A stretch of 32,314 bases of DNA. Source: CASQEL01 sp036655975. Its GTDB lineage: Bacteria; Desulfobacterota; Desulfovibrionia; Desulfovibrionales; Desulfovibrionaceae. The number at the start of each line of letters is the position of its first letter. The first letter of the stretch is position 1. The notes beneath the pieces are model-generated. The model searched no databases. It saw nothing but the letters and a program-made list of their open reading frames with translations, and was not told where the DNA came from. The stretch covers positions 1 to 32,314 of the forward strand of contig JAVVPD010000017.1 of the NCBI GenBank assembly GCA_036655975.1, written 5' to 3'. The position numbers were made by a program, and so were the translations under genes. This document shows, piece after piece, positions 24,153 to 31,177 of the stretch.

Positions 24153-24242
24153 ACCGTTATGAGGCATCGTTTTCACCCATAACCTATCAAAAAGTTCGTG
24201 TGAACTGTACCCGATATTGTTTTTACCCTTGAGGAGACACAT

Positions 24243-24641
24243 ATGACTGTGCGTAATTCTGCTTTTTTCTGCCTCCTGGCCTGCATTGTGCTTGCCGCTG
24301 GCTGTGTTGCCAGCAGCCCCAACCAAGGGGCAGACACCGCCACACCTGCCGCCAGCGACCAATGTGAAAATATCTACGCCTACGCACCGGGGGCCTACAT
24401 CGTTAATATCGTTAGTGGTGATGCGGTTATTCTTGACCCCTCAAGCAACGACTTTTTCCTATTCTGTAGCCCTGAGGCTGCCCAAAAGCACTTGAATAAG
24501 CGCATTGCCGACCGAGAATTGCCCCCGGGAGACTGGAAAGTCTACCATGTGTTCGGCAAGTGGGAAGAAATTGCCAGCGAAATCGGCCCCAATGCCTATC
24601 TATTGAATGTTCCCGCTCCCATTGTGGACTGGGTAAATTAA
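24243..24641 (+). CDS. Small lipoprotein of unknown function
   Basis: A 132-residue secreted protein with a lipoprotein signal: hydrophobic core at 8-20 and lipobox LAAGC with the lipidated cysteine at C21. The residues after it (VASS...) contain no Asp at +2, so outer-membrane sorting is plausible. The mature part is about 110 residues with two further cysteines (near 41 and 75) that could form a disulfide. It ends with the hydrophobic NAYLLNVPAPIVDWVN. I recognise no family. ATG 24243 has GAGGAG six nt upstream. It lies 90 nt after the thioesterase gene and is followed at once by a strong terminator. Confidence 0.75.
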   Translation: MTVRNSAFFCLLACIVLAAGCVASSPNQGADTATPAASDQCENIYAYAPGAYIVNIVSGDAVILDPSSNDFFLFCSPEAAQKHLNKRIADRELPPGDWKVYHVFGKWEEIASEIGPNAYLLNVPAPIVDWVN

Positions 24642-24679
24642 AAAAAATCGGGGGAGCGTAGGCTTCCCCGATTTTTTTT
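24642..24679. terminator. Bidirectional intrinsic terminator
   Basis: An A-run, then ATCGGGG pairing with CCCCGAT, with an AGC/GCT inner stem and a small loop, then eight T. The symmetry (A-run before, T-run after) makes it work on both strands: it ends the lipoprotein gene on the plus strand and the long ssb-containing operon on the minus strand. Confidence 0.9.
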
Positions 24680-24721
24680 AGAGCGCTTTATGAGAGAGCG
24701 CCTGGAATCAAAAATGCTTTA
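24679..24721 (-). repeat. Short deleted copy of the TA-bounded repeat
   Basis: Read on the minus strand this 43-bp segment begins TAAAGCATTTTTGATTCCAG, identical to the left end of the copy at 11651, and finishes with a TAGAGC-like end (the plus strand at 24679 reads TAGAGCGCTTT). It looks like an internally deleted element. Its terminal TAA is the ssb stop codon. Confidence 0.65.
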
Positions 24722-25231
24722 GAACGGCACTTCGTCCATGCCGCTGGCTTCAGAAGGGAAGGCTGGGCCGAGGTCTTCGTCCCGATGCGGGGCTTTCTGG
24801 GCAGGACGGGCAGGCGCACGGCGTTGTTGCTGGCTGCCGCCCTCATGACCACCACCCGCACTCTGATCATCGTAAGTATTGCCGCCCGCCGCACGGGCCC
24901 CATCGCCCTTACGGTCAAGAAATTGCACCCGCTGGGCTTTGATGTCAGTGGTGTAACGATCTTGGCCTTGCTGATCCTGCCATTTACGGGTTTGCAGGCT
25001 GCCTTCCACGTACACAAGGCTGCCCTTGGCAAGAAAATTCGCGCAATTTTCAGCGGCTTTTTGGAACACGGACACCCTGTGCCACTCGGTACGCTCCACT
25101 TTATTGCCGTCTTTATCCATATAGCTTTCATCGGTAGCGACATTCAGAGAGGCAATGGGCATGCCAGACTGGGAATAGCGCAATTCTGGATCACGCCCCA
25201 GACGACCGATTATCATAACTTTATTCAACAT
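24719..25231 (-). CDS. ssb: Single-stranded DNA-binding protein
   Basis: Binds single-stranded DNA during replication, repair and recombination. The 170-residue chain has the N-terminal OB fold (about 1-105: MLNKVMIIGRLGRDPELR, EWHRVSVF and VYVEGSLQTRKW are typical). A flexible Gly/Gln/Arg-rich linker (about 110-155) follows, and then the conserved acidic tip MDEVPF that recruits partner proteins. ATG 25231 has AGAGGA five nt upstream. It is the last gene of the minus-strand operon, 18 nt after the 111-residue unknown protein. The stop codon coincides with the end of a repeat copy without damaging the tip. Confidence 0.96.
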   Translation of the reverse strand: MLNKVMIIGRLGRDPELRYSQSGMPIASLNVATDESYMDKDGNKVERTEWHRVSVFQKAAENCANFLAKGSLVYVEGSLQTRKWQDQQGQDRYTTDIKAQRVQFLDRKGDGARAAGGNTYDDQSAGGGHEGGSQQQRRAPARPAQKAPHRDEDLGPAFPSEASGMDEVPF

Positions 25232-25249
25232 ATATATCCTCTCTTAGTA

Positions 25250-25585
25250 TTATTTGTACGCGTCTTCAAGCCTGTCGAGCAGCGTTTCCAGTTCATCACT
25301 CAGGGCATTGGCCTCACGGGGATTCCATTTTTCCAAGGCCCCTTCGATACGGCACTTCATGTCCACAGCCTTTTCAATACCCTGCCCCAAGGCGGCACGG
25401 CGCGTTTCAGGCCACTTCATAAAGGCCAACCCGTCGCCCAAGGCGGTGACCATCTCCATAACCCCGTGTTTTTCGTGTTTCAAAGGCACAGTAAAGGCCA
25501 GTTGCGCCAAACGCGGCCACGCCTTCACCACAAGGTCTTCGTCCCATGTCCACGAAGTGACCCGAATTTGTAAAATACGTCCCAT
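25250..25585 (-). CDS. Hypothetical protein, 111 residues, between carrier protein and ssb
   Basis: No family recognised. It is a soluble protein without signal or membrane segment. The N-terminal half (MGRILQIRVTSWTWDED, then AWPRLAQLAF) is rich in Trp and hydrophobic residues. A central segment, MKWPETRRAALGQGIEKAVDMKCRIEGAL (cited in part), and the C-terminus, NALSDELETLLDRLEDAYK, look helical, the last as a short acidic amphipathic helix. ATG 25585 is one nt after the upstream stop and has GGGA close by; the longer frame to 25636 lies inside the upstream gene. Tight packing with the biotinyl-domain gene suggests coupled expression; a role with the carboxylase is only a guess. Confidence 0.65.
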   Translation of the reverse strand: MGRILQIRVTSWTWDEDLVVKAWPRLAQLAFTVPLKHEKHGVMEMVTALGDGLAFMKWPETRRAALGQGIEKAVDMKCRIEGALEKWNPREANALSDELETLLDRLEDAYK

Positions 25586-25586
25586 A

Positions 25587-26237
25587 TTATTCCCGTTCCG
25601 GCCATTCGGTTTGCACCCGCATGACGACTTCGGCAATGGCGTCCTGCTGATCGGGCGGACACACGCCGATCAAGGGTTGATCAGCGTCTACATTGTCGGT
25701 GTGTTTAAAGTACACCGCATAAATAATACCTTTAGGCCCGGTGTACAGCACGGGCACTTCGCGCTTCATGCGGGACATGATGAACAATTCCATACCCTCG
25801 CTCACCGTCACCGCCCGCGAACCCGAAGCGCGCACCTTCTTATCCACATCAGGGGTAAAATAGTATTTAGCCCGTTCCGGAGCTACAAATACGTGCAAAG
25901 CCCGCTTCAGGATAATGGCTGTCACCTCATCCCGCGACAAAAAATGCCGCAACGTCACCAGAGGCGTTCCCGATTCCACAAAGCAGCCTTCCAATTCACT
26001 GTGCAGCAGGCTCACTTCGCCTTTTTGCGGCGCACTCAAAGGCTTGGGATTTCTTTCGCGGTCAATGGTTACCAGCAGAGTGCCCGGCTTTTCCTTCCAC
26101 GTCCCCTGCGGGCCGTGCACCGCATCGCCCTGTTGCAAGGCGGCAAAGCTCACGCGCCCCGTATGCGGGGAACATATCTGTATTTCTTCATATGGTGAAG
26201 ATTTAATTTCGTCTAACAGCGTTGTAACGTCGAACAT
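25587..26237 (-). CDS. Biotinyl/lipoyl-domain protein, candidate biotin carboxyl carrier of the neighbouring carboxylase
   Basis: A 216-residue protein that seems to hold two biotinyl/lipoyl-like units. The first (about 20-97) has SPHTGRV, GDAVHG, then SAPQKGEV and VESGTPLVTL, but no M-K turn. The second (about 140-194) reads VSEGMELFI, SRMKRE, TGPKGIIYAV, then VDADQPLIGV. This aligns with the BCCP pattern G..L.I.EAMKM...G.V....V....PL..I and puts K158 at the biotinylation position. The site is non-canonical: SRMKR in place of EAMKM. The gene follows the AccA-AccD fusion by 13 nt and biotin carboxylase is two genes upstream, so this would complete the enzyme. ATG 26237 was chosen over the open frame to 26309 because the longer version would overlap the upstream gene. 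The biotin assignment is inference. Confidence 0.68.
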   Translation of the reverse strand: MFDVTTLLDEIKSSPYEEIQICSPHTGRVSFAALQQGDAVHGPQGTWKEKPGTLLVTIDRERNPKPLSAPQKGEVSLLHSELEGCFVESGTPLVTLRHFLSRDEVTAIILKRALHVFVAPERAKYYFTPDVDKKVRASGSRAVTVSEGMELFIMSRMKREVPVLYTGPKGIIYAVYFKHTDNVDADQPLIGVCPPDQQDAIAEVVMRVQTEWPERE

Positions 26238-26250
26238 AATATACCCACTC

Positions 26251-28503
26251 TTAACGATAATAAAGATTGCGACCGCCAACGGTAAGCAGCGCCTGTTTGA
26301 GATTGGCACGAATATGGCGGCGATCCCAAATGCCCTGAATATGCCCGCGTGACAAAGCCCGATAGGAGCGGTGATATTTGGGGGGGATATCCATGCCGGT
26401 GGTTTCTTTAATCACCCCCGGGCCGGCGAAGCCGATATTAGACGAGCGCACGGCAAACTGATAGGGCGAACAGCCGAGGAAACTGGCGACAGGGCCGGCA
26501 AAGGAATTGGTGTCATAGAGTACCATATATAAACCGCCGGATTCAATATACCGACGCACAGCCACGGTACAGCGGGGCATTTGGATAACCCCATGCGTGC
26601 CTTCCTGAATGCGTATCCCTGCGGTACCGTGCACATAGGCCAAGAAAGGATAGCGGTTTTTCATGGCCCGCTCGGCGGCTTCCACAAATTTCTGACCTTC
26701 GGCCGCGCCCACAGAACCGCCCCGAAAAGTCCCCATGAGCATGGCCACAACCATTTTTACCCCGTCAATGCGGGCTTCAAAGGTCATACAGCCGCTTTTG
26801 GATCCAGTTTTGCGCTGGGCTTCCAGAATCTTTTCGTCAAAACCTGCAAAATTGAGCGGATTACCCGCTTCTATTTCACTGTTGAATTCAAAGACAGAAC
26901 CTTCGTCAAAAACATTTTTGACATACCACTGCGGTTCCATGGGAAAATGATAGCCGCAATAGCTGCACACGCCCGCAAATTCCGCAAACAGGTCAGGGCC
27001 CCACAGGTCAAGGCAGCCGTAAGTGGCGGCATTGGGACAGGTGAGGGTGCGATCTTCCTTATACCGTGGGGAAATATAATTCCATTTACTGCGCCGGGCA
27101 TCGTCCGACCATGTGGACAGGGCGGTTAATTCCCCCGCAGTATTCTTACGTTCTTTTTCGGGCAGCTTGCTGGTCAAGCGCTTCCACGGGGCAAGCAGCC
27201 GGCTTTTAAATAAGGCCCATTCCCCGCTCACTTCTTCCATAAACACGGTGATGCGCCGCTGGTGCTTGCGATAAAAATCGTATTTGAGGCGATTCCAACG
27301 GGTCAGCAGCATATCCGCCCCCGCGCGCCACACCTTGGTCAGAAAAGGCCTGCGATCACGGCAGGCATAGCGGGACAATTTCAAAAACTTTTGCTGGCGC
27401 AATGCGACAAGCCGAGTCTTGGCGGCTCCGCTGAGGCCCCAGCGCATATGCAATTCGTCCAAATTGGCTTCAGGATTACGGCGGCGGCGCAGCGCAATCC
27501 CCCTAAAAGGCGTACGGGCGCGGACGCTGATCAGCACCTCGTCAGTGGCGCGCAGAATTTCCTGCCGCAGCAAGCGGTAGAAATCAAAATGGTAGGGGCG
27601 CGCGCCGAGAGACGGTTCCTGAATGATACCGTCAATATAACCAAATTTCAAATTGTCTTGGGCGGTAATTTTAAGCGAGTCCGCACAGCGCTCAATAAGT
27701 TCGGGCGTGGCGCGCTGCCCCGCTTTCAGACGGCCTTCAATAGCTGCGGCGCCTTCGGGGGAAATGACCGAATAATAGCCGTGGGACATCATCAAGCGTT
27801 TGTCAGCCAGCCCAATAGCTTCGGCCCCGCCAGAGCCGCCTTCCGAAATAACCGCGATCACGGGAACACGCAGGCGGGCCATTCCATAGATATTGCGGGC
27901 AATTTGCTGGGCCGCTCCGGGATAGTCTTCTACAGGATAGGAACCGGGGGTAAAAATAAAGGTATGGATGGGAATGCCTTCTGTTTCGGCAACCAGCATG
28001 TATTGCATGGCTTTAGCATTGCCCCACGGTTTAACGGAACCGCCGTTACGAAATTCCGCACCGTGCCCTTTTTCCTGCCCGATGACCATCACCGACTGGT
28101 GATAGGTTTTCTTACCGCGCCGTCGGGTAATAATGGCGCGGGCAATGAGCATGCTGGGGTCAATACTGTGTTCGTCTTGCCCGCCTATTTCGGTGAAATT
28201 GTCATAGACGTTTTCCAAAATATCACGCAGGCAAATGCGATGCGGATGGCGCACAATACGCACCTTATCCATGGGGGTGATATTGCCCTCAAGGGTGCGC
28301 TCAATAAAGCCAAAGAGTTCTTCAAGACTGGTCAGCTCGGTATACGGGTCTGAGCACAGGCCGTCGGTGGCACGCTGGGTGTAGGCGACAAGTTTTTCTT
28401 GCAGCAATTCAAGCTTGTCTGCATGCTTTCCGTCGAAAATATCCCGCGCATAGGAAAGCCTTTCCGTAAGGCTTTGAATACGTTTTTCTATATTATTATC
28501 CAT
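26251..28503 (-). CDS. Fused acetyl-CoA carboxylase carboxyltransferase, AccA-AccD (alpha-beta) order
   Basis: Transfers the carboxyl group from carboxybiotin to acetyl-CoA, giving malonyl-CoA for fatty acid synthesis. In 750 residues the alpha-type half comes first (about 20-320; SEGGSGGAEAIGLADKRLMM near 220-239 and YSVISPEGAAAI near 244-255). A very basic linker (about 330-465) follows, then a beta-type half with a zinc-ribbon and carboxyltransferase core (about 485-745; FRGGSVGAAEG, GIRIQEGTHGVIQM, IGFAGPGVIKET). The ribbon cysteines are C489, C497, C513 and C516, so the first pair is C-x7-C instead of the usual C-x2-C. ATG 28503 has AAAGG six nt upstream. Separate accA and accD are usual in bacteria; fused forms are known in some Deltaproteobacteria-related genomes, mycobacterial-type AccD enzymes being a different family. 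Confidence 0.88.
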   Translation of the reverse strand: MDNNIEKRIQSLTERLSYARDIFDGKHADKLELLQEKLVAYTQRATDGLCSDPYTELTSLEELFGFIERTLEGNITPMDKVRIVRHPHRICLRDILENVYDNFTEIGGQDEHSIDPSMLIARAIITRRRGKKTYHQSVMVIGQEKGHGAEFRNGGSVKPWGNAKAMQYMLVAETEGIPIHTFIFTPGSYPVEDYPGAAQQIARNIYGMARLRVPVIAVISEGGSGGAEAIGLADKRLMMSHGYYSVISPEGAAAIEGRLKAGQRATPELIERCADSLKITAQDNLKFGYIDGIIQEPSLGARPYHFDFYRLLRQEILRATDEVLISVRARTPFRGIALRRRRNPEANLDELHMRWGLSGAAKTRLVALRQQKFLKLSRYACRDRRPFLTKVWRAGADMLLTRWNRLKYDFYRKHQRRITVFMEEVSGEWALFKSRLLAPWKRLTSKLPEKERKNTAGELTALSTWSDDARRSKWNYISPRYKEDRTLTCPNAATYGCLDLWGPDLFAEFAGVCSYCGYHFPMEPQWYVKNVFDEGSVFEFNSEIEAGNPLNFAGFDEKILEAQRKTGSKSGCMTFEARIDGVKMVVAMLMGTFRGGSVGAAEGQKFVEAAERAMKNRYPFLAYVHGTAGIRIQEGTHGVIQMPRCTVAVRRYIESGGLYMVLYDTNSFAGPVASFLGCSPYQFAVRSSNIGFAGPGVIKETTGMDIPPKYHRSYRALSRGHIQGIWDRRHIRANLKQALLTVGGRNLYYR

Positions 28504-28574
28504 GGTATGCCTTTCTATACATCATGGCTCACAGCCAAAGTTGCGTAAACAGGGCGGCAGCGCCGCCACTCACG

Positions 28575-30011
28575 TTAAAAGCGCAAAATGCGTTCCGTAT
28601 TGGCGCGCAAAAATTGCACATTGGACTTCAGGGATTCTCCAGCTTTATTGTGCCCTTGCAGAACCAAAGTATCAAGAAATTCTGCGCCACGCTGGCGGGC
28701 TTCGGCAAGATCCGCACCCCAGATAATAGCCAAGGCGAGGTTAGGGTCAAATTCGGTAGGAATTTCGTAGGGCACATCCGTAGGCACATGGGTGAACAGG
28801 TTCAGCCACGGCTGTTCCTGCCACTGGAATTTTTCAATCCGACCAACCCAAGGGCTAAAGCGATTATCTGGGTCTTCAGCGATCAAGCGGTATTCAATGC
28901 CCACGCCGCTGAAAGAGATATCCTCTTGCTCGTAGCCCAGCGGCTCCCCAAGGCCAATGCGGATTTGCTCGGCAATAATATCCACATCACCTTCGCCTTT
29001 AACATTGGCAATACGCGCGGACACCCCGTTTTCCACCTGAATGCGGGTGTTCACTTCCATCAAAAAGGGCGCGCCGTCACGGGTGACAATCCACTCCCAA
29101 GTCCCCACATTGTCATACCCCACTTTGCGGGCCATGGTCAGCGAGTGCTGCACGATATCACGCAAAACTTGGGCCGCGTCAAAAGAATACGCCATAGAGG
29201 AAGGATCAAAGCCCGGAGCCACTTCAATACGCTTTTGCAAACCTGTGGATTGAATGGAACAATTACGAGTACCGAAATGCACAGGGTTTTTCCCCGTCCG
29301 GTCAGAGACAATTTGCACTTCAAGGTGGTTAAAATCCTTGATGCGCTGCTCAATAAGTACGCCTTCGTCCTTAAATTGGCGCAAGGCATAATTGCGAGTA
29401 CGCCGATAGACCGAGCGGAACAGGTCAATATCGTACACTTCCTCAATGCCCATACCGCCGCCGCCCGCCGAGGCTTTGACCAGCACCAGTGGGCGCTTGA
29501 TGCCCATCTGCAATTGAAAATCGAAAACATTTTTGGCAATCTTTTCGGCTTCCATTTCGTCATAAATAGGTCTGTCAGACCCAGGCACCGTGGGCACCCC
29601 AAGACTACGGGCCAAGCGTTTGGTATTAATTTTGTCACCCAGCTCGCGGATAATTTTCCACGAAGGGCCGATGAAGATAAGTTTACGATCCCGCTTAGTC
29701 ACGCGGCGGGCAAAACGGAAGTCCTCGGCAAAAAAACCGTATCCGGGATGCACGGCACTCGCGCCAGAATCATCAGCTACAGCCATTAATTCGTTGGCAT
29801 CGTGATAGGACGAAACCCGATATAGGCTTTTCTCGCCACCCAATTCACGCGCAAGACGCACATGACCGGAAGCTGCGTCTTCCCCCGTAAACACACACAC
29901 AAAGGCTATTCCGAGCTTTTTACACGCCCGCATAATGCGGATGGCAATCTCGCCCCGATTAGCCACAAGTACCTTATGTTGCTGTTTCTCCACTCGTTTC
30001 TCCATCATCAT
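28575..30011 (-). CDS. Biotin carboxylase, divergent AccC-type subunit
   Basis: ATP-grasp enzyme that carboxylates biotin on the carrier protein with bicarbonate and ATP. Visible in 478 residues: KVLVANRGEIAIR (13-25), HPGYGFFAED, the glycine-rich ATP loop KASAGGGGMG (179-188), HLEVQ (229-233) and MEVNTRIQVEN (318-328). Divergences from the family norm are NCSIQSTGLQKR where SVQRRHQK is usual, and QVENGVS where QVEHPVTE is usual, so it belongs to a distinct subgroup. The start is uncertain: ATG 30011 has AGAGAG four nt upstream and overlaps the pilZ end; GTG 29993 has GGAG six nt upstream and would avoid most of the overlap. The domain arrangement is biotin carboxylase only, with no pyruvate carboxylase or carrier domain attached. 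Confidence 0.87.
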   Translation of the reverse strand: MMMEKRVEKQQHKVLVANRGEIAIRIMRACKKLGIAFVCVFTGEDAASGHVRLARELGGEKSLYRVSSYHDANELMAVADDSGASAVHPGYGFFAEDFRFARRVTKRDRKLIFIGPSWKIIRELGDKINTKRLARSLGVPTVPGSDRPIYDEMEAEKIAKNVFDFQLQMGIKRPLVLVKASAGGGGMGIEEVYDIDLFRSVYRRTRNYALRQFKDEGVLIEQRIKDFNHLEVQIVSDRTGKNPVHFGTRNCSIQSTGLQKRIEVAPGFDPSSMAYSFDAAQVLRDIVQHSLTMARKVGYDNVGTWEWIVTRDGAPFLMEVNTRIQVENGVSARIANVKGEGDVDIIAEQIRIGLGEPLGYEQEDISFSGVGIEYRLIAEDPDNRFSPWVGRIEKFQWQEQPWLNLFTHVPTDVPYEIPTEFDPNLALAIIWGADLAEARQRGAEFLDTLVLQGHNKAGESLKSNVQFLRANTERILRF

Positions 30012-30399
30012 CGTACTCTCTGGCAAGGTTCTTGCGTTGAGCGATTTTTCGCTTCTGTATTTCTAAAATAAGCTTGTCGAGCTTGAATTCCTGATGCCTT
30101 GACACATTCATAAAAGCACAGGCCGCCAAACCATCGGGAATCAAGCGCACAATTCTGGCCTGCAAAGCCGCAAGCAGCACTTTATCTCCCGCCATCAGAT
30201 CTAGGGTAAATTCATGGCCCACCACGTAGGCGTGCAAGGGCATAGCAAGACTACACCCGCTGGCGCTGATATCGTGGACATCGAAACGCGCGCCATCCGT
30301 AAAGCGGGCGAACAGTCCTTTAACCATGGCCCTGAACGCACTACGCTGTACAGGGTTAACCTGTATTAGGGAAAAAGAAAGGTCGTCAGAGCCACTCAT
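29974..30399 (-). CDS. PilZ-domain protein, predicted c-di-GMP receptor
   Basis: A 141-residue protein with the two PilZ signature elements: R19-SAF-R23 (RxxxR) and D43-ISASG-48 (D/NxSxxG), the pair that binds cyclic di-GMP, followed by beta strands ending near residue 100 and a long basic, helical tail (about 103-125). ATG 30399 is immediately after the motB stop (TAAATG), with a G-rich site inside the motB end, indicating translational coupling. Location directly behind motAB suggests a brake or modulator of the flagellar stator, like YcgR-type proteins, though it lacks the YcgR N-terminal domain. The conserved arginine pair is intact, so binding is likely. Confidence 0.82.
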   Translation of the reverse strand: MSGSDDLSFSLIQVNPVQRSAFRAMVKGLFARFTDGARFDVHDISASGCSLAMPLHAYVVGHEFTLDLMAGDKVLLAALQARIVRLIPDGLAACAFMNVSRHQEFKLDKLILEIQKRKIAQRKNLAREYDDDGETSGETAT

Positions 30400-31143
30400 T
30401 TATTTTCCCCCCTTCATCACCCGGCGCTGCAAAACAAATTCTACGCGCCGGTTACGCGTACGGTTTTCCGCAGTCGTGTTCGGCACCAGCGGTTCAAGAT
30501 CGCCAAAACCGGTGGCGGTCAACCGCGAAGCTTCAATACCTTGTGCCAGCAAATATCGCAAGACGCTCACCGCCCTTAAGGCGGAAAGCTCCCAATTATC
30601 TTTAAAGCGCATCCCCGGCGGCGGCGCTTCACTATCGGTATAGCCGCGCACGTCAATCTGCTGCTCACGGCGGTGCACAAAAATTTCTTGTAATACCTGC
30701 AACACCTTGTGGCTTTCAGGGCTCAAATTCTCCTGAAAGCGACCAAATAAAATATTGGCGGGCAAACGCAGGGTGATGGTGCCTTCGTCCAGCACCGCGC
30801 CCACCTGCCCTTCCACGCCGTTGCGGGTTAAATAGCTCCGAATTTCATTAAAAGTCTCTTTTTGCGCTTCTATTTGCGCTTTACGCATTTTCACCGCTTC
30901 GTGTAATGCCCCCTGATCTCCCTTACTTTCAGTGGCGACAGGGGGCAAACCCTTGCTGTCACCGCCCAAGGCTCCCTTGATGGAGCCAAAAGATTCTGTA
31001 AATTTTGACGGATCCAGCGTGGACAACGAATACAGCAAAATAAAGAACACCAGCAACAATAAGCTCATGTCCGCAAAGGTTGCCATCCAGCCTTCGTCCG
31101 GCGTGATTTCTTCATCTTCGTCTTGCAGCGGCCCGTTATTCAT
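30400..31143 (-). CDS. motB: Flagellar motor stator protein MotB
   Basis: Peptidoglycan-anchored stator subunit that carries the ion-binding residue of the flagellar motor. The 247 residues comprise a short acidic cytoplasmic N-terminus, a single membrane helix (about 23-41) with the essential aspartate D25 in WMATFADMSLLLL, a plug/linker (about 45-105), and a C-terminal OmpA-like domain. That domain contains NILFGRFQENLSP, DVRGYTDSEAPP, ELSALRAVSVL and NRTRNRRVEFVL. ATG 31143 has AAGGA seven nt upstream; the motA stop is 34 nt before. Proton versus sodium coupling is not certain from sequence. Confidence 0.93.
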   Translation of the reverse strand: MNNGPLQDEDEEITPDEGWMATFADMSLLLLVFFILLYSLSTLDPSKFTESFGSIKGALGGDSKGLPPVATESKGDQGALHEAVKMRKAQIEAQKETFNEIRSYLTRNGVEGQVGAVLDEGTITLRLPANILFGRFQENLSPESHKVLQVLQEIFVHRREQQIDVRGYTDSEAPPPGMRFKDNWELSALRAVSVLRYLLAQGIEASRLTATGFGDLEPLVPNTTAENRTRNRRVEFVLQRRVMKGGK

Positions 31144-31177
31144 AGCATTTTCCTTATACGCCTGCCAAAAGCACCGT

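Noticed and set aside
27262..28353. 363-codon open frame on the plus strand
   Set aside because: Antisense shadow of the AccA-AccD fusion gene; no family-like pattern.
28502..28574. Possible small gene between biotin carboxylase and AccA-AccD
   Set aside because: Only 71 nt, with no start codon plus ribosome site giving a plausible product; treated as a spacer.
28524..29789. 421-codon open frame on the plus strand
   Set aside because: It lies opposite the biotin carboxylase gene, whose motifs are unmistakable. The translation is rich in His, Gly and Arg, as expected from the complement of a biased coding frame, and has no ribosome site.
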